DNA of 64,000 nt from Polaromonas eurypsychrophila (GCF_014641715.1 NZ_BMIG01000004.1:186001-250000); one strand, 5' to 3'; shown: positions 9,157 through 18,290, counted from the first letter of the stretch. A program made the numbers and translations. Notes: generated by a model from the sequence alone, not told the origin.

Positions 9157-9953
9157 CAGTACATATTGAAAAGGACGGTGAGGTCACAGTTATCACGCTG
9201 GACCGCCCGGACGTGCGCAATGCGGTGGACAGCGAGCATGCGCGTGCGCTGTACCAGGCTTTTCTGGCCTTTGATGCCGATGACAGCGCAAAAGTCGCAG
9301 TGTTCCACGGCGCGAACGGGCATTTCTGTGCCGGCTGGGATTTGCAGTTCGGCGCGAAGATGCTGCGCGAAGCCCAGGGTGGTGAATCGGCGGTGTTTGC
9401 GGAGCTGGAGTTTCAGGCGCAAGACCGCAACCCGGCCGGGCCCATGGGCCCCTCGCGCCTGCTGCTGTCCAAACCGGTGATCGCGGCCGTCAGCGGCGCG
9501 GCCGTCGCTGGCGGCATGGAGCTCGCCTTGTGGTGCGACATGCGGGTGATGGAGGACGACGCCTACTTCGGCGTCTATTGCCGACGTTTCGGCGTGCCAT
9601 TGATCGACGGCGGCACGGTGCGGCTGCCGCGCCTGGTCGGAATGGGCCATGCGATGGATTTGATCCTGACCGGCCGCAAGGTTGAAGCTGCCGAAGCCTT
9701 GCAGATCGGGCTGTGCAACCGGGTGGTGCCGCGCGGCACAGCGCGTGAGGCGGCGCTGGCATTGGCGCAGCAGCTCGCGGCTTTTCCGCAGAAGACCATG
9801 CTGGCTGATCGCCAAAGTGCATACACGCAGTGGGATTTGCCCTTGCCGCAGGCGCTCAAGCAGGAGTGGGACGGGGGCCGGGAATGTTTGGGCGAGGGTC
9901 TGCAGGGCGCAGCGCGTTTTGCCGGGGGCCAAGGCCGACACGGCAAGTTTTGA
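9153..9953 (+). CDS. Crotonase-fold enzyme (enoyl-CoA hydratase/isomerase family)
   Basis: This 266-residue crotonase has oxyanion-hole regions HGANGHFCAGWDL (about 52-64) and SGAAVAGGMELAL (114-126), then VRLPRLVGMGHAMDLILTG. The glutamate in GGMELA (E123) matches the first catalytic Glu of enoyl-CoA hydratase. At the place of the second (usually QPE) I read VYCRRFG, with Cys near 143. By alignment by eye it may therefore not be a classical hydratase; isomerase, hydrolase or decarboxylase chemistry is possible. It starts at GTG 9153, overlapping the previous stop, with GGGGAG upstream. Confidence 0.85.
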   Translation: MTVHIEKDGEVTVITLDRPDVRNAVDSEHARALYQAFLAFDADDSAKVAVFHGANGHFCAGWDLQFGAKMLREAQGGESAVFAELEFQAQDRNPAGPMGPSRLLLSKPVIAAVSGAAVAGGMELALWCDMRVMEDDAYFGVYCRRFGVPLIDGGTVRLPRLVGMGHAMDLILTGRKVEAAEALQIGLCNRVVPRGTAREAALALAQQLAAFPQKTMLADRQSAYTQWDLPLPQALKQEWDGGRECLGEGLQGAARFAGGQGRHGKF

Positions 9954-9962
9954 TGATGAAAT

Positions 9963-10014
9963 AGGCCGTTGGCCCTTGTCTGGCAAGCGCAGACAGCTAT
10001 CCAAAAGATAGCGA
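9963..10014. repeat. Dispersed element, family B, copy 1
   Basis: GGCCCTTGTC, GCAAGCGC and the hairpin GCTATC-CAAAA-GATAGC appear in the order typical of family B. The element lies between two convergent genes and could also serve as a weak transcription end. Confidence 0.85.
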
Positions 10015-10015
10015 A

Positions 10016-10456
10016 TTATTGCGGACGCGGCAGCGAGGAGGGTGGCACCGGCCGCGGCTGGCCCGCATCGTCGATCGCCACGTAGGTCACGCTGGCTTCA
10101 GTCACCTTGATGTAACGCCCCTGGGAGTGAAAGCGCTCCGCATACACCTCGACCTTGACCGTCATCGAGGTGCGGCCAATCCGGGTCAACTCTGAATAAA
10201 AAGACAGAATGTCGCCGACACGCACCGGCTGCTTGAAGATGAACTCGTTGACCGCCACCGTGGCCATGCGGCCTTCGGCATAACGCGCCGGGATCACCGA
10301 GCCGGCCAGATCGACCTGGGCCATGACCCAGCCGCCGAAGATGTCGCCGTTGGCATTGCAGTCAGCCGGCATCGGGATGACCTTGAGCACCAGTTCCTTG
10401 TCCAGCGGCAGCTTGACGCTCAAAGGGTCATGGGGGAGGCTGGATTCGGTGGACAT
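10016..10456 (-). CDS. Acyl-CoA thioesterase, YciA family (hotdog fold)
   Basis: This 146-residue single-hotdog thioesterase hydrolyses acyl-CoA to free acid and CoA. The family motif NANGDIFGGWVMAQVD is near residues 34-49, followed by VAVNEFIFKQPVRVGDILSF and RTSMTVKVEVYAE. The length fits YciA-type hexameric enzymes. I start it at the ATG of MSTESSLPHD (10456); the open frame extends much further but only as an antisense shadow of the ABC exporter. It is divergent from the exporter gene, with about 48 bases between. Confidence 0.9.
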   Translation of the reverse strand: MSTESSLPHDPLSVKLPLDKELVLKVIPMPADCNANGDIFGGWVMAQVDLAGSVIPARYAEGRMATVAVNEFIFKQPVRVGDILSFYSELTRIGRTSMTVKVEVYAERFHSQGRYIKVTEASVTYVAIDDAGQPRPVPPSSLPRPQ

Positions 10457-10504
10457 AGGCACAATCGGTAGTGAAAAATTGAAACAACAGGACAATTGTC
10501 TCCG

Positions 10505-12328
10505 ATGCGCTCTTATGCCCCCGCGACCGAAGCGCCCAAAGCCCCCGGCGCAGCCCCACCCCCCGAATTGAACCGCTCCGACTGGGCCACGCTGCAACGC
10601 CTGTTTCCCTACCTGTGGGATTACAAATGGCGGGTGCTGGCAGCGCTGGCCTTCATGGTCGGCGCCAAGGTCGCCAACGTCGGCGTGCCGCTGCTGCTGA
10701 AAAACCTGGTCGATGCGATGAGCTTCAAACCCGGTGACGTGCAGGTCGTGCTGGTGGTGCCGGCTGCGTTGCTGGTCGGTTACGGGTTGCTGCGCTTGTC
10801 CACGTCCCTGTTCACCGAACTGCGCGAACTGGTGTTTGCCAAGGCCACCGAAGGCGCGGCGCGGCGCATCTCGCTTGAAGTGTTCCGGCATCTGCATGCG
10901 CTGAGCCTGCGTTTTCACCTGGAGCGCCAGACCGGCGGCATGACACGCGACATCGAGCGCGGCACGCGCGGCGTGCATTCGCTGATCTCGTATTCGTTGT
11001 ACAGCATCATCCCGACGCTGATCGAAGTCACGCTGGTGCTGACCCTGCTGGCGGTCAAATTCGACATCTGGTTTGCCGGCATCACCATCATTGCGCTGGT
11101 GTTTTACATCACCTTCACCGTCACGGTGACCGAGTGGCGCACCAAGTTCCGCAAGGAGATGAACGAACTCGACTCCTCGGCGCATAGCCGCGCCATCGAC
11201 TCGCTGCTCAACTACGAAACCGTCAAGTACTTCAACAACGAGGACTTCGAGGCGAAGCGTTACGACGAAAACCTGATCCGTTACCGACGCGCCGCCGTCA
11301 AGAGCCAGACCACGCTGAGTTTGCTCAACACCGGCCAGCAGCTGATCATTGCCGCCGGCCTGGTGGCCATGCTCTGGCGCGCGACGCAAGGCGTGGTCGA
11401 CGGCCGCATGACGCTGGGCGACCTGGTCATGGTCAACGCCTTCATGATCCAGCTCTACATTCCGCTCGGTTTCCTGGGCGTGCTATATCGCGAGATCAAG
11501 CAAAGCCTGACCGACCTGTCCAAGATGTTCACCTTGATGGAAAAAGAGCGCGAGATCGCCGACCAGCCCGGCGCGCCGGCGCTGGCCCTGCAAACCTCAC
11601 CGGCGGTGCGTTTTGAAAACGTCAGCTTCGCTTACGAGGCGTCGCGGCCCATTCTGCACAACATCAGCTTCGAGATTCCACCGGGCAAAACGGTGGCGGT
11701 GGTGGGTTCCTCGGGCGCCGGCAAGTCCACGCTGGCGCGCCTGCTGTTTCGTTTCTACGACGTGCAGCAGGGCCATATCACCATCGCCGGCCAGGACATC
11801 ACGCAGGTGACCCAGGCCAGCGTGCGTCAGGCAATAGGCATCGTGCCGCAGGACACCGTGCTGTTCAACGACACGGTCGAATACAACATTGCCTACGGCC
11901 AGCCCGGTGCCAGCCGCGCCCAGGTGGAAGAAGCCGCGCGCGCCGCCCGCATCCACGACTTCATCAGCTCCACGCCCGCTGGTTATGCCACCATGGTCGG
12001 CGAGCGCGGCCTGAAACTGTCCGGCGGCGAGAAGCAGCGCGTGGCCATCGCCCGCACCCTGCTGAAGAACCCGCCGCTCATGATTTTTGACGAGGCCACC
12101 TCGGCGCTGGACTCGGCCAACGAACGCGCGATCCAGGCCGAGCTGCGCAGCATCGCGGAAAACAAGACCACGTTGGTGATTGCGCACCGGCTGTCTACGG
12201 TCGTGGATGCGCACGAAATCCTGGTGATGGAAGCCGGCCAGATCGTCGAGCGCGGCACCCACGCGGCCCTCCTGGGCCTGGGTGGGCGTTATGCAGCGAT
12301 GTGGGCGCTGCAGCAGAGTTCCGAATAA
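10505..12328 (+). CDS. ABC exporter, Atm1/ABCB7-type (permease fused to ATPase)
   Basis: This 607-residue half-transporter has an N-terminal six-helix membrane domain (about 30-330) and a C-terminal ATPase. Walker A GSSGAGKST is near residue 400, the signature LSGGEKQR near 505, Walker B LMIFDEATSALD follows, and the H-loop is IAHRLST. The stretch SLLNYETVKYFNNEDFEAKRYD in the membrane domain is typical of Atm1/HMT1 proteins, which export glutathione- or sulfur-linked compounds and help metal tolerance. The start is ATG 10505; TTG 10496 is in frame but too near the AGGA site. The substrate is inferred only. Confidence 0.9.
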   Translation: MRSYAPATEAPKAPGAAPPPELNRSDWATLQRLFPYLWDYKWRVLAALAFMVGAKVANVGVPLLLKNLVDAMSFKPGDVQVVLVVPAALLVGYGLLRLSTSLFTELRELVFAKATEGAARRISLEVFRHLHALSLRFHLERQTGGMTRDIERGTRGVHSLISYSLYSIIPTLIEVTLVLTLLAVKFDIWFAGITIIALVFYITFTVTVTEWRTKFRKEMNELDSSAHSRAIDSLLNYETVKYFNNEDFEAKRYDENLIRYRRAAVKSQTTLSLLNTGQQLIIAAGLVAMLWRATQGVVDGRMTLGDLVMVNAFMIQLYIPLGFLGVLYREIKQSLTDLSKMFTLMEKEREIADQPGAPALALQTSPAVRFENVSFAYEASRPILHNISFEIPPGKTVAVVGSSGAGKSTLARLLFRFYDVQQGHITIAGQDITQVTQASVRQAIGIVPQDTVLFNDTVEYNIAYGQPGASRAQVEEAARAARIHDFISSTPAGYATMVGERGLKLSGGEKQRVAIARTLLKNPPLMIFDEATSALDSANERAIQAELRSIAENKTTLVIAHRLSTVVDAHEILVMEAGQIVERGTHAALLGLGGRYAAMWALQQSSE

Positions 12329-12334
12329 TCTTCA

Positions 12335-12396
12335 AGGGTTTTGGGCTTCTGGCCCTTGTCGCGAATGCGGAGTCAGCTATATATTTGATAGCAATT
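12335..12396. repeat. Dispersed element, family B, copy 2
   Basis: GGGCTTCTGGCCCTTGTC is followed by a variable middle and AGCTATATATTTGATAGC. It lies between the ABC exporter stop and the LysR gene. Confidence 0.85.
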
Positions 12397-12478
12397 TGAG
12401 GCCCGGGGACTCCGGCTGCCGTCGTCCTTCGGGATTTCCGTAGATACAAGCGCGTTGCCAACTCGCATAATTCAAGCC

Positions 12479-13432
12479 ATGGAAACCAAATGGCTGGAAG
12501 ATTTTGTCAGTCTCGCTGAAACCCGGAGCTTCAGTCGCTCGGCGACGCTGCGCCACGTGACGCAACCGGCGTTTTCGCGGCGCATCCAGGCGCTGGAGGC
12601 CTGGGCCGGCACCGACCTGGTGGACCGCAGCTCTTACCCGACGCGACTGACCCCCGCCGGCGAAACGCTGTACAGCCAGTCGCTGGAGATGCTGCAGGGC
12701 CTGCAATCGACGCGTGCCATGCTGCGCGGCCACAACTCGGCCGGGCAGGACGTGATCGAGTTCGCCGTGCCGCATTCGTTGGCCTTCACTTTTTTTCCGG
12801 CCTGGGTCAGCAGCCTGCGCGAGAAATTCGGGCCCATCAAGAGCCGGCTGATCGCACTCAACGTGCACGACGCGGTGCTGCGGCTGGTCGAGGGCAGTTG
12901 CGATTTGCTGATCGCCTACCACCATGATTCGCAGCCTTTTCAGCTTGACGCCGACCGTTACGAGATGATCAGCCTGGGGCAGGAGGTGCTGGCGCCTTTC
13001 GTCAAGGTCGATGCCGACGGCGCGCCGCTGTACCGCCTGCCGGGACGCGCCGGCCAGCCGCTGCCTTACCTCGGTTATGCACCCGGTGCCTACCTGGGCC
13101 GCGTGGTGGACCTGATCCTCAAGCAGTCCAGCACCGCCATCCACCTGGACCGGGTCTACGAGACCGACATGGCCGAAGGCCTGAAGGCGATGGCGCTCGA
13201 AGGCCACGGCATTGCCTTCCTGCCATTAAGCGCCGTCAAGAAAGAATTACGCGTGAAAAAGCTGGTCAGCGCCGGCCCCGGCCTGGAGATGACGATGGAC
13301 TTGCGGGTCTACCGCGAGCGGCCAACCACCAAGACTGCAGCCAAGAACCCGGCGCAGGCGCTGTGGAACTACCTCGAAAGCCAGGCTTTGCCCAAGACGG
13401 CCGGAAAGGTCCGTCTAGGTGGCAACCCTTAG
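12479..13432 (+). CDS. LysR-family transcriptional regulator
   Basis: This 317-residue regulator has the winged helix-turn-helix at residues 1-60 (WLEDFVSLAETRSFSRSA, then VTQPAFSRRIQALE) and a substrate-binding-like effector domain (about 90-300). I chose ATG 12479 (METKWLEDF), which gives the usual LysR start; an in-frame upstream ATG would add 8 residues. It is on the same strand as, and about 420 bases before, gltIJKL. LysR genes usually regulate a divergent neighbour, and none is present here, so the target is unknown. Confidence 0.9.
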   Translation: METKWLEDFVSLAETRSFSRSATLRHVTQPAFSRRIQALEAWAGTDLVDRSSYPTRLTPAGETLYSQSLEMLQGLQSTRAMLRGHNSAGQDVIEFAVPHSLAFTFFPAWVSSLREKFGPIKSRLIALNVHDAVLRLVEGSCDLLIAYHHDSQPFQLDADRYEMISLGQEVLAPFVKVDADGAPLYRLPGRAGQPLPYLGYAPGAYLGRVVDLILKQSSTAIHLDRVYETDMAEGLKAMALEGHGIAFLPLSAVKKELRVKKLVSAGPGLEMTMDLRVYRERPTTKTAAKNPAQALWNYLESQALPKTAGKVRLGGNP

Positions 13433-13567
13433 CGGTTATAAATTAAATGCATGAAGCCGCGACTTATCAGCATTGGCTTTTCGGCGGCTGAAAATTTACA
13501 GTCCGGGACGTTCTGTGATGCAGAGAGGGTGACTTTCTGATGCGACCCGCCAGGGACATTGGAAGGG

Positions 13568-13583
13568 TTGGCACAAAGACTGC
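13568..13583 (+). promoter_or_regulatory. Possible sigma-54 promoter (-24/-12) of gltIJKL
   Basis: TTGGCAC and TGC are arranged as GG-N10-GC, the invariant spacing of RpoN promoters, oriented towards gltI. The predicted transcript would have a leader of about 255 bases. Glutamate/aspartate uptake under nitrogen control (NtrC/RpoN) is plausible. Only one match was seen, and short matches arise by chance. Confidence 0.4.
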
Positions 13584-13800
13584 TTAGCCTGACAACACTG
13601 TTTTGCCGATTTGGACGCTGGCACTGTCTTGGGGATTGCTTGTTCCTGGATTCGCGCTTTACTTCTCGTGCGCCGCAGCTTTACCTGCAAGCTGTCGGCC
13701 GTGGGTTCATCCAGCGCGTTCCTGAACATACCGGTCCACCGGCTGGCGCGCAAAGGGATGGGGCAAACCTTGGGCATGGGCCCATGACCGGCTCCTTAGA

Positions 13801-13842
13801 ATGACGTCATCAACTATTTCATCAACTATTTCATCAACTGAA
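13801..13842. repeat. Palindrome plus three tandem 12-base repeats before gltI
   Basis: ATGACGTCAT (13801-13810) overlaps the first of three units of TCATCAACTATT (13807, 13819, 13831; the last unit ends GAA). The array ends 10 bases before the gltI start. It may be a regulator-binding or leader element, or a simple slippage repeat. Confidence 0.7.
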
Positions 13843-13851
13843 GGAAATTTC

Positions 13852-14751
13852 ATGAAACTCAAACTAGCCGCATTGACCATTGCTGTCCTCGCGACCAGCG
13901 GCGCTTTCGCCCAGGCCACCGACACTCTGGCCAAAGTCAAGGCTTCCGGCATCATCACCATGGGTGTTCGCGACTCTTCAGGCGCCTTGTCCTATACGCT
14001 GGGCGACGGCAAATACGCCGGCTACCACGTTGAAGTCTGCAACCGCATCATCGCCAACGTGGAAAAGGCAGTTGGCCGCAAGCTGGAAGTCAAATACCAG
14101 TCGGTGACCTCACAAAACCGCATTCCCCTGGTGCAAAACGGCACGGTGGACATTGAGTGTGGCTCCACCACCAACAACGCCACTCGCCTGAAAGACGTGT
14201 CTTTCCTGCCGACCACCTTTGTTGAAGAAGTCCGTATTGCTGTCAAGGCCAACTCCGGCATCACCGGCATTGCGCAGCTCAACGGCAAAAACGTGGCGAC
14301 TACCACGGGTACCACGTCGGTTCAAACACTGCGTAAAAACGAGCGCGCCACCGGTGTTGACTTCAAGGAAGTTTTTGGCAAGGATCACTCTGACAGCTTC
14401 CTGCTGCTCGAGTCAGGCCGCGCCGACGCTTTTGTGATGGACGGCGCCATTCTGGCCGGCAACATCGCCACTTCCAAAACGCCCGCCGACTTCAAAATTG
14501 TGGGTGAAGTCCTGAGCGTGGAACCGATCGCCATCATGGTCCGCAAGGACGATGCAGCCTTCAAAAAGGTTGGCGACGATACCGTCAAGGAAATGATGAA
14601 GTCCGGCGACATGGCCAAACTCTGGGACAAATGGTTCCAGCAGCCGATCCCGCCGAAGAACACCCGTGTGGGATATGCCGCCAGCGACAGCACCAAGGCT
14701 GCCTGGGCGACGCCGAACGAGAAGCCGATGGAAGACTACGCCAAGAAGTAA
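13852..14751 (+). CDS. gltI: Glutamate/aspartate ABC transporter periplasmic binding protein
   Basis: This 299-residue polar amino acid receptor (SBP_bac_3) captures glutamate or aspartate for GltJKL. Residues 1-22 form a signal peptide (LAVLATSGAFAQA-type end). The mature protein has TLAKVKASGIITMGVRDSSG, CNRIIANVEK and VDIECGSTTNNATRLKDVSF, close to Escherichia coli GltI. I start it at ATG 13852, with AAGGAA 6 bases upstream; an upstream ATG at 13801 lies inside the tandem repeat. It is the first gene of gltIJKL, and a hairpin separates it from the permease genes. Confidence 0.95.
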   Translation: MKLKLAALTIAVLATSGAFAQATDTLAKVKASGIITMGVRDSSGALSYTLGDGKYAGYHVEVCNRIIANVEKAVGRKLEVKYQSVTSQNRIPLVQNGTVDIECGSTTNNATRLKDVSFLPTTFVEEVRIAVKANSGITGIAQLNGKNVATTTGTTSVQTLRKNERATGVDFKEVFGKDHSDSFLLLESGRADAFVMDGAILAGNIATSKTPADFKIVGEVLSVEPIAIMVRKDDAAFKKVGDDTVKEMMKSGDMAKLWDKWFQQPIPPKNTRVGYAASDSTKAAWATPNEKPMEDYAKK

Positions 14752-14780
14752 ATCCGGCGTCTGATCGCCTGACCAGGTAC

Positions 14781-14814
14781 AAACCCCGCCCCTGAATTTC
14801 AACCGGCGGGGTTT
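14781..14814 (+). terminator. Hairpin after gltI (partial terminator or mRNA stabiliser)
   Basis: AAACCCCGCC and GGCGGGGTTT pair perfectly over 10 bp around a 14-base loop, 30 bases after the gltI stop. The following bases (GTCATTTGC) lack a T-run, so full termination is unlikely. Such hairpins after binding-protein genes usually protect the upstream message and give more receptor than permease. Confidence 0.7.
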
Positions 14815-14871
14815 GTCATTTGCTGCAGGCCTGTTTGCGTGCAACATGAATAACAAAAAGCTGGAGTTGCC

Positions 14872-15594
14872 ATGAGTTGGGACTGGAAAGTTTTTCTGAA
14901 CGACGACGGCAGTGGGCGCACTTACCTTGAGTGGATGTTCGAAGCCTGGAGCTGGACCCTGGCCGTTGCGGGTGCGTCGTGGGTGGTCGCCATGGTGGTG
15001 GGTGTCCTGTTCGGTACGCTGCGCACCTTGCCCCACAGCCCGTGGCTGGTTCGCCTTGCCAACGCCTGGGTAGAGTTGTTTCGCAACATCCCCTTGCTGG
15101 TGCAGATCTTCATCTGGTACTTTGTGGTGCCGAAAATATTTCCCGCCATGCAGCAGTTGCCCAGTTACGTTCTGGTGGTATTTGCGCTCGGATTTTTTAC
15201 CTCGGCGCGTATCGCCGAGCAGGTCAGGGCCGGCGTTCAGTCGCTGCCCCGCGGCCAGCGGTATGCCGGTATGGCCATGGGTTTCACCACGGCGCAGACC
15301 TACCGTTACGTGATCCTGCCCATGGCTTTCCGGATCATCGTTCCGCCGCTGACCAGCGAATCCATGAATCTGCTTAAAAATTCATCGGTCGCTTTTGCCG
15401 TGTCGATTGCCGAACTGACCATGTTTGCAATGCAGGCCCAAGAAGAAACTTCGCGCGGCATCGAGATTTACCTGGCCGTCACGGCGGCCTACGCGGTGTC
15501 GGCGTTTGCCGTGAACCGGGTGTTTGCCTTTATTGAAAAGAAGGTCCAGATACCGGGTTACACCATGGCTGGCGCGTCTGGCGGGGGGCACTGA
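14872..15594 (+). CDS. gltJ: Glutamate/aspartate ABC transporter permease GltJ
   Basis: This 240-residue membrane permease of the His/Glu/Gln family has about five hydrophobic helices. Motifs include NAWVELFRNIPLLVQIFIWYF and the cytoplasmic EAA-like loop RGQRYAGMAMGFTTAQTYRYV-(then)-ILPMAFR, which contacts GltL. It forms a heterodimer with GltK. The GltK start lies immediately after its stop. Confidence 0.94.
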   Translation: MSWDWKVFLNDDGSGRTYLEWMFEAWSWTLAVAGASWVVAMVVGVLFGTLRTLPHSPWLVRLANAWVELFRNIPLLVQIFIWYFVVPKIFPAMQQLPSYVLVVFALGFFTSARIAEQVRAGVQSLPRGQRYAGMAMGFTTAQTYRYVILPMAFRIIVPPLTSESMNLLKNSSVAFAVSIAELTMFAMQAQEETSRGIEIYLAVTAAYAVSAFAVNRVFAFIEKKVQIPGYTMAGASGGGH

Positions 15595-15595
15595 T

Positions 15596-16282
15596 ATGTT
15601 TGGACTCGACCTGAGTTTTTTCAACTGGGACATCATTTCCAAGTTTGTCATCAAGGGTTTTTTGTTCAGCATCCAGCTGACGATTGTGGCCACCATTGGC
15701 GGCATCATCTTTGGTACCCTCCTGGCCCTGATGCGCCTGTCGGGCAAAAAAATCCTGGTGGTTCCTGCCACCATCTACGTCAACGGCATGCGTTCTGTGC
15801 CGCTGGTGATGGTGATCCTGTGGTTCTTCCTGCTGGTGCCGGCCGGGTTTTATGCGCTGATTCCCGGAGGCAGCAATTACCGGGCGGAAATTTCAGCCGT
15901 CATTACCTTTGTGGCCTTTGAAGCTGCGTATTTCAGCGAAATCATGCGGGCCGGCATTCAGTCCATTTCGCGCGGTCAGGTCAATGCCGGGCGCGCCCTG
16001 GGCATGACTTACGCGCAGAACATGAAGCTGATTGTGCTGCCGCAGGCTTTCAGGAACATGGTGCCGATTTTGCTGACCCAGACCATCATCCTGTTTCAGG
16101 ACACTTCGCTGGTATATGCGATTGGCGCTTATGACCTGCTCAAGGGCTTCAGTACCGCGGGCAAAATTTATGGCCGGACCGAAGAGGCTTATTTGCTGGC
16201 TGCCGTAGTTTATTTCGTGATGTGTTTTGGCCTGTCTTACATGGTCAAGCGCCTGCAGAACAAAATTGCCATCATTCGGTAA
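15596..16282 (+). CDS. gltK: Glutamate/aspartate ABC transporter permease GltK
   Basis: This 228-residue permease partners GltJ. It has YVNGMRSVPLVMVILWFFL and the EAA loop RGQVNAGRALGMTYAQNMKL followed by LPQAFRNMVP. I use the ATG at 15596 (MFGLDLSFF), directly after the gltJ stop; the frame upstream overlaps gltJ. GltJK form the membrane channel of the importer. Confidence 0.94.
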   Translation: MFGLDLSFFNWDIISKFVIKGFLFSIQLTIVATIGGIIFGTLLALMRLSGKKILVVPATIYVNGMRSVPLVMVILWFFLLVPAGFYALIPGGSNYRAEISAVITFVAFEAAYFSEIMRAGIQSISRGQVNAGRALGMTYAQNMKLIVLPQAFRNMVPILLTQTIILFQDTSLVYAIGAYDLLKGFSTAGKIYGRTEEAYLLAAVVYFVMCFGLSYMVKRLQNKIAIIR

Positions 16283-16338
16283 TTTTTTCAATCCATGAGA
16301 AGACAAGCTGAATAAAGATCAAGAGAAGACTGGAGCAC

Positions 16339-17079
16339 ATGATGATTGAGATGAAAGAAGTTTCCAAGTGGTACGGCACGGTGCAGGTGCTCAACAACTG
16401 CAGCACTAACATCAAAAAAGGCGAAGTGGTGGTGGTCTGCGGCCCTTCGGGTTCCGGCAAATCGACGCTGATCAAGGTCATCAATGCGCTTGAGCCTTTC
16501 CAGAAAGGCGAAATTTATGTCGATGGACAGGCCGTGCACGACCCCAAGACCGATCTGCCCAAGCTGCGCTCGCGTGTCGGCATGGTGTTCCAGAACTTCG
16601 AGCTTTTTCCACACCTGAGCGTCACTGAAAACCTGACGCTGGCGCAGATCAAGGTGCTGGGCCGCAGCCAGGACGAGGCCAAAACCCATGGCCTCAAATA
16701 CCTGGACCGTGTGGGCCTGATGCTGCACAAAGACAAGTTTCCCGGCCAGCTCTCGGGCGGTCAGCAGCAGCGTGTGGCGATTGCGCGCGCGCTCAGCATG
16801 GACCCGATTGCCATGCTGTTCGACGAACCCACTTCGGCACTCGACCCCGAAATGGTCGGTGAGGTGCTGGACTGCATGATGGGCCTGGCCACCGATGGCA
16901 TGACCATGATGGTGGTCACGCATGAGATGGGGTTTGCGAAGAAAGTGGGCAGTCGCGTGATCTTCATGGACGTGGGCGGCAAGATTCTTGAAGACTGCTC
17001 GAAGGACGAGTTTTTCATGCACCCGGAGAATCGGCAGGCGCGGACCAAGGATTTCCTCAACAAAATCCTGGCACATTGA
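16339..17079 (+). CDS. gltL: Glutamate/aspartate ABC transporter ATP-binding protein GltL
   Basis: This 246-residue ATPase energises GltIJK. Walker [10 protein letters not shown], the signature LSGGQQQR, Walker [15 protein letters not shown] and the H-loop VVTHEMGFA are all present. TGGAG lies just upstream of two tandem ATG codons (16339 and 16342); either may be used. It is the last gene of the operon and is followed by a family C repeat. Confidence 0.95.
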   Translation: MMIEMKEVSKWYGTVQVLNNCSTNIKKGEVVVVCGPSGSGKSTLIKVINALEPFQKGEIYVDGQAVHDPKTDLPKLRSRVGMVFQNFELFPHLSVTENLTLAQIKVLGRSQDEAKTHGLKYLDRVGLMLHKDKFPGQLSGGQQQRVAIARALSMDPIAMLFDEPTSALDPEMVGEVLDCMMGLATDGMTMMVVTHEMGFAKKVGSRVIFMDVGGKILEDCSKDEFFMHPENRQARTKDFLNKILAH

Positions 17080-17085
17080 ACGTCT

Positions 17086-17176
17086 TGTCACCCCGGACCT
17101 GATCCGGGATCCATGTTTCGAATACCAAGGGCGCGGGTGGATGTGACATGGATTGCGGGTCGAGCCCGCAATGACA
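17086..17176. repeat. Dispersed palindrome pair, family C, copy 2
   Basis: TCACCCCGGACCTGATCCGG and GCGGGTCGAGCCCGC form the two palindromic halves, with ATCCATG and CATGGAT inside. It lies between gltL and pyrC and may act as a transcription boundary. Confidence 0.85.
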
Positions 17177-17208
17177 AAAGGCGTTAGGCTTTTTGGGACA
17201 ATGGCGCC

Positions 17209-18240
17209 ATGACCCAAATAACCCTGACCCGCCCCGACGACTGGCATTTGCATGTGCGCGACGGGGATGCCCTGAATACCGTCGTGCCGCACACTGCAGC
17301 GCAATTCGGCCGGGCCATCATCATGCCCAACCTGCGTCCGCCGGTGACCACGGCGGCGCAGGCTGTCGCCTACCGCCAGCGCATCCAGGCCGCCGTGCCG
17401 GCAGGCGTGGCCTTCGAGCCGCTGATGACGCTGTACCTGACCGACAACTTGCCGCCTGACGAAATCAAGCGCGCGAAGGACGCCGGTGTGGTGGCGCTCA
17501 AGCTTTATCCGGCGGGCGCCACCACCAACAGCGACGCCGGTGTGACCGATCTGCGCAAGACTTACAAGACACTGGAAACGATGCAGCGCGAAGGCCTGCT
17601 GCTGCTGGTGCATGGCGAGGTCACCTCGCCGGACATCGACCTGTTTGACCGCGAGGCGGTCTTCATCGACACGCAACTGATTCCGCTGCGCCGCGATTTT
17701 CCGGAACTGAAAATCGTCTTCGAACACATCACCACACGCGACGCCGCGCACTATGTGCGTGACGCCGGCCGTTTCATGGGTGCCACCGTCACCGCGCATC
17801 ACCTGCTGTACAACCGAAACGCAATTTTTACCGGCGGCATCCGCCCGCACTACTACTGTCTGCCGGTGCTCAAGCGCGAGACCCACAGGCTGGCGCTGGT
17901 TGAAGCGGCCACCAGTGGCAATCCACGGTTTTTCCTCGGCACTGACAGCGCGCCGCACGCGGCCCACCTGAAAGAACACGCCACCGGCTGCGCCGGTTGT
18001 TACACCGCCCATGCGGCGATGGAACTGTATGCCGAAGCGTTTGACAACGCCGGGGCCCTGGACAAACTCGAAGCCTTTGCCAGCTTCAATGGTGCCGATT
18101 TTTATGGCTTGCCGCGCAACAGCGGCAGCATCACGCTGACCAGGGAAAGCTGGACGCCGCCAGAGAGCTACGCTTTTGGCGAGGCTGAACTCAAACCACT
18201 GCGTTCGGGCGAAGCGCTGGCGTGGAAGCTGGTCGGCTGA
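17209..18240 (+). CDS. pyrC: Dihydroorotase PyrC (class II)
   Basis: This 343-residue zinc amidohydrolase interconverts carbamoyl-aspartate and dihydroorotate in pyrimidine synthesis. The N-terminal [10 protein letters not shown] holds the first metal-binding histidines, and ALKLYPAG contains the lysine that is carboxylated to bridge the metals. [15 protein letters not shown] and [16 protein letters not shown] are also typical of class II enzymes. Its length matches Escherichia coli PyrC. It stands alone between the glt operon and the NYN gene. Confidence 0.96.
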   Translation: MTQITLTRPDDWHLHVRDGDALNTVVPHTAAQFGRAIIMPNLRPPVTTAAQAVAYRQRIQAAVPAGVAFEPLMTLYLTDNLPPDEIKRAKDAGVVALKLYPAGATTNSDAGVTDLRKTYKTLETMQREGLLLLVHGEVTSPDIDLFDREAVFIDTQLIPLRRDFPELKIVFEHITTRDAAHYVRDAGRFMGATVTAHHLLYNRNAIFTGGIRPHYYCLPVLKRETHRLALVEAATSGNPRFFLGTDSAPHAAHLKEHATGCAGCYTAHAAMELYAEAFDNAGALDKLEAFASFNGADFYGLPRNSGSITLTRESWTPPESYAFGEAELKPLRSGEALAWKLVG

Positions 18241-18290
18241 AAATTCTGCCCAAGTCAACTGGGCAATCAACATAAAGGGGGCGCCGGACC

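Larger units (their letters stand above)
13433..13851. other. 419-base upstream region of the glt operon
   Basis: I find no convincing gene here. Reading towards gltI, it holds a sigma-54-like GG-N10-GC site at 13568-13583, a TAGAAT hexamer at 13797-13802 that could serve as a -10 box (no good -35 seen), a perfect 10-base palindrome ATGACGTCAT at 13801-13810, and three tandem 12-base units just before the gltI ribosome binding site. The length and content suggest a regulated promoter region. Confidence 0.5.

Noticed and set aside
13807-13842. Tandem 12-base units as a CRISPR array
   Set aside because: The units are contiguous with no spacers, only three copies, and no cas genes are in the window.
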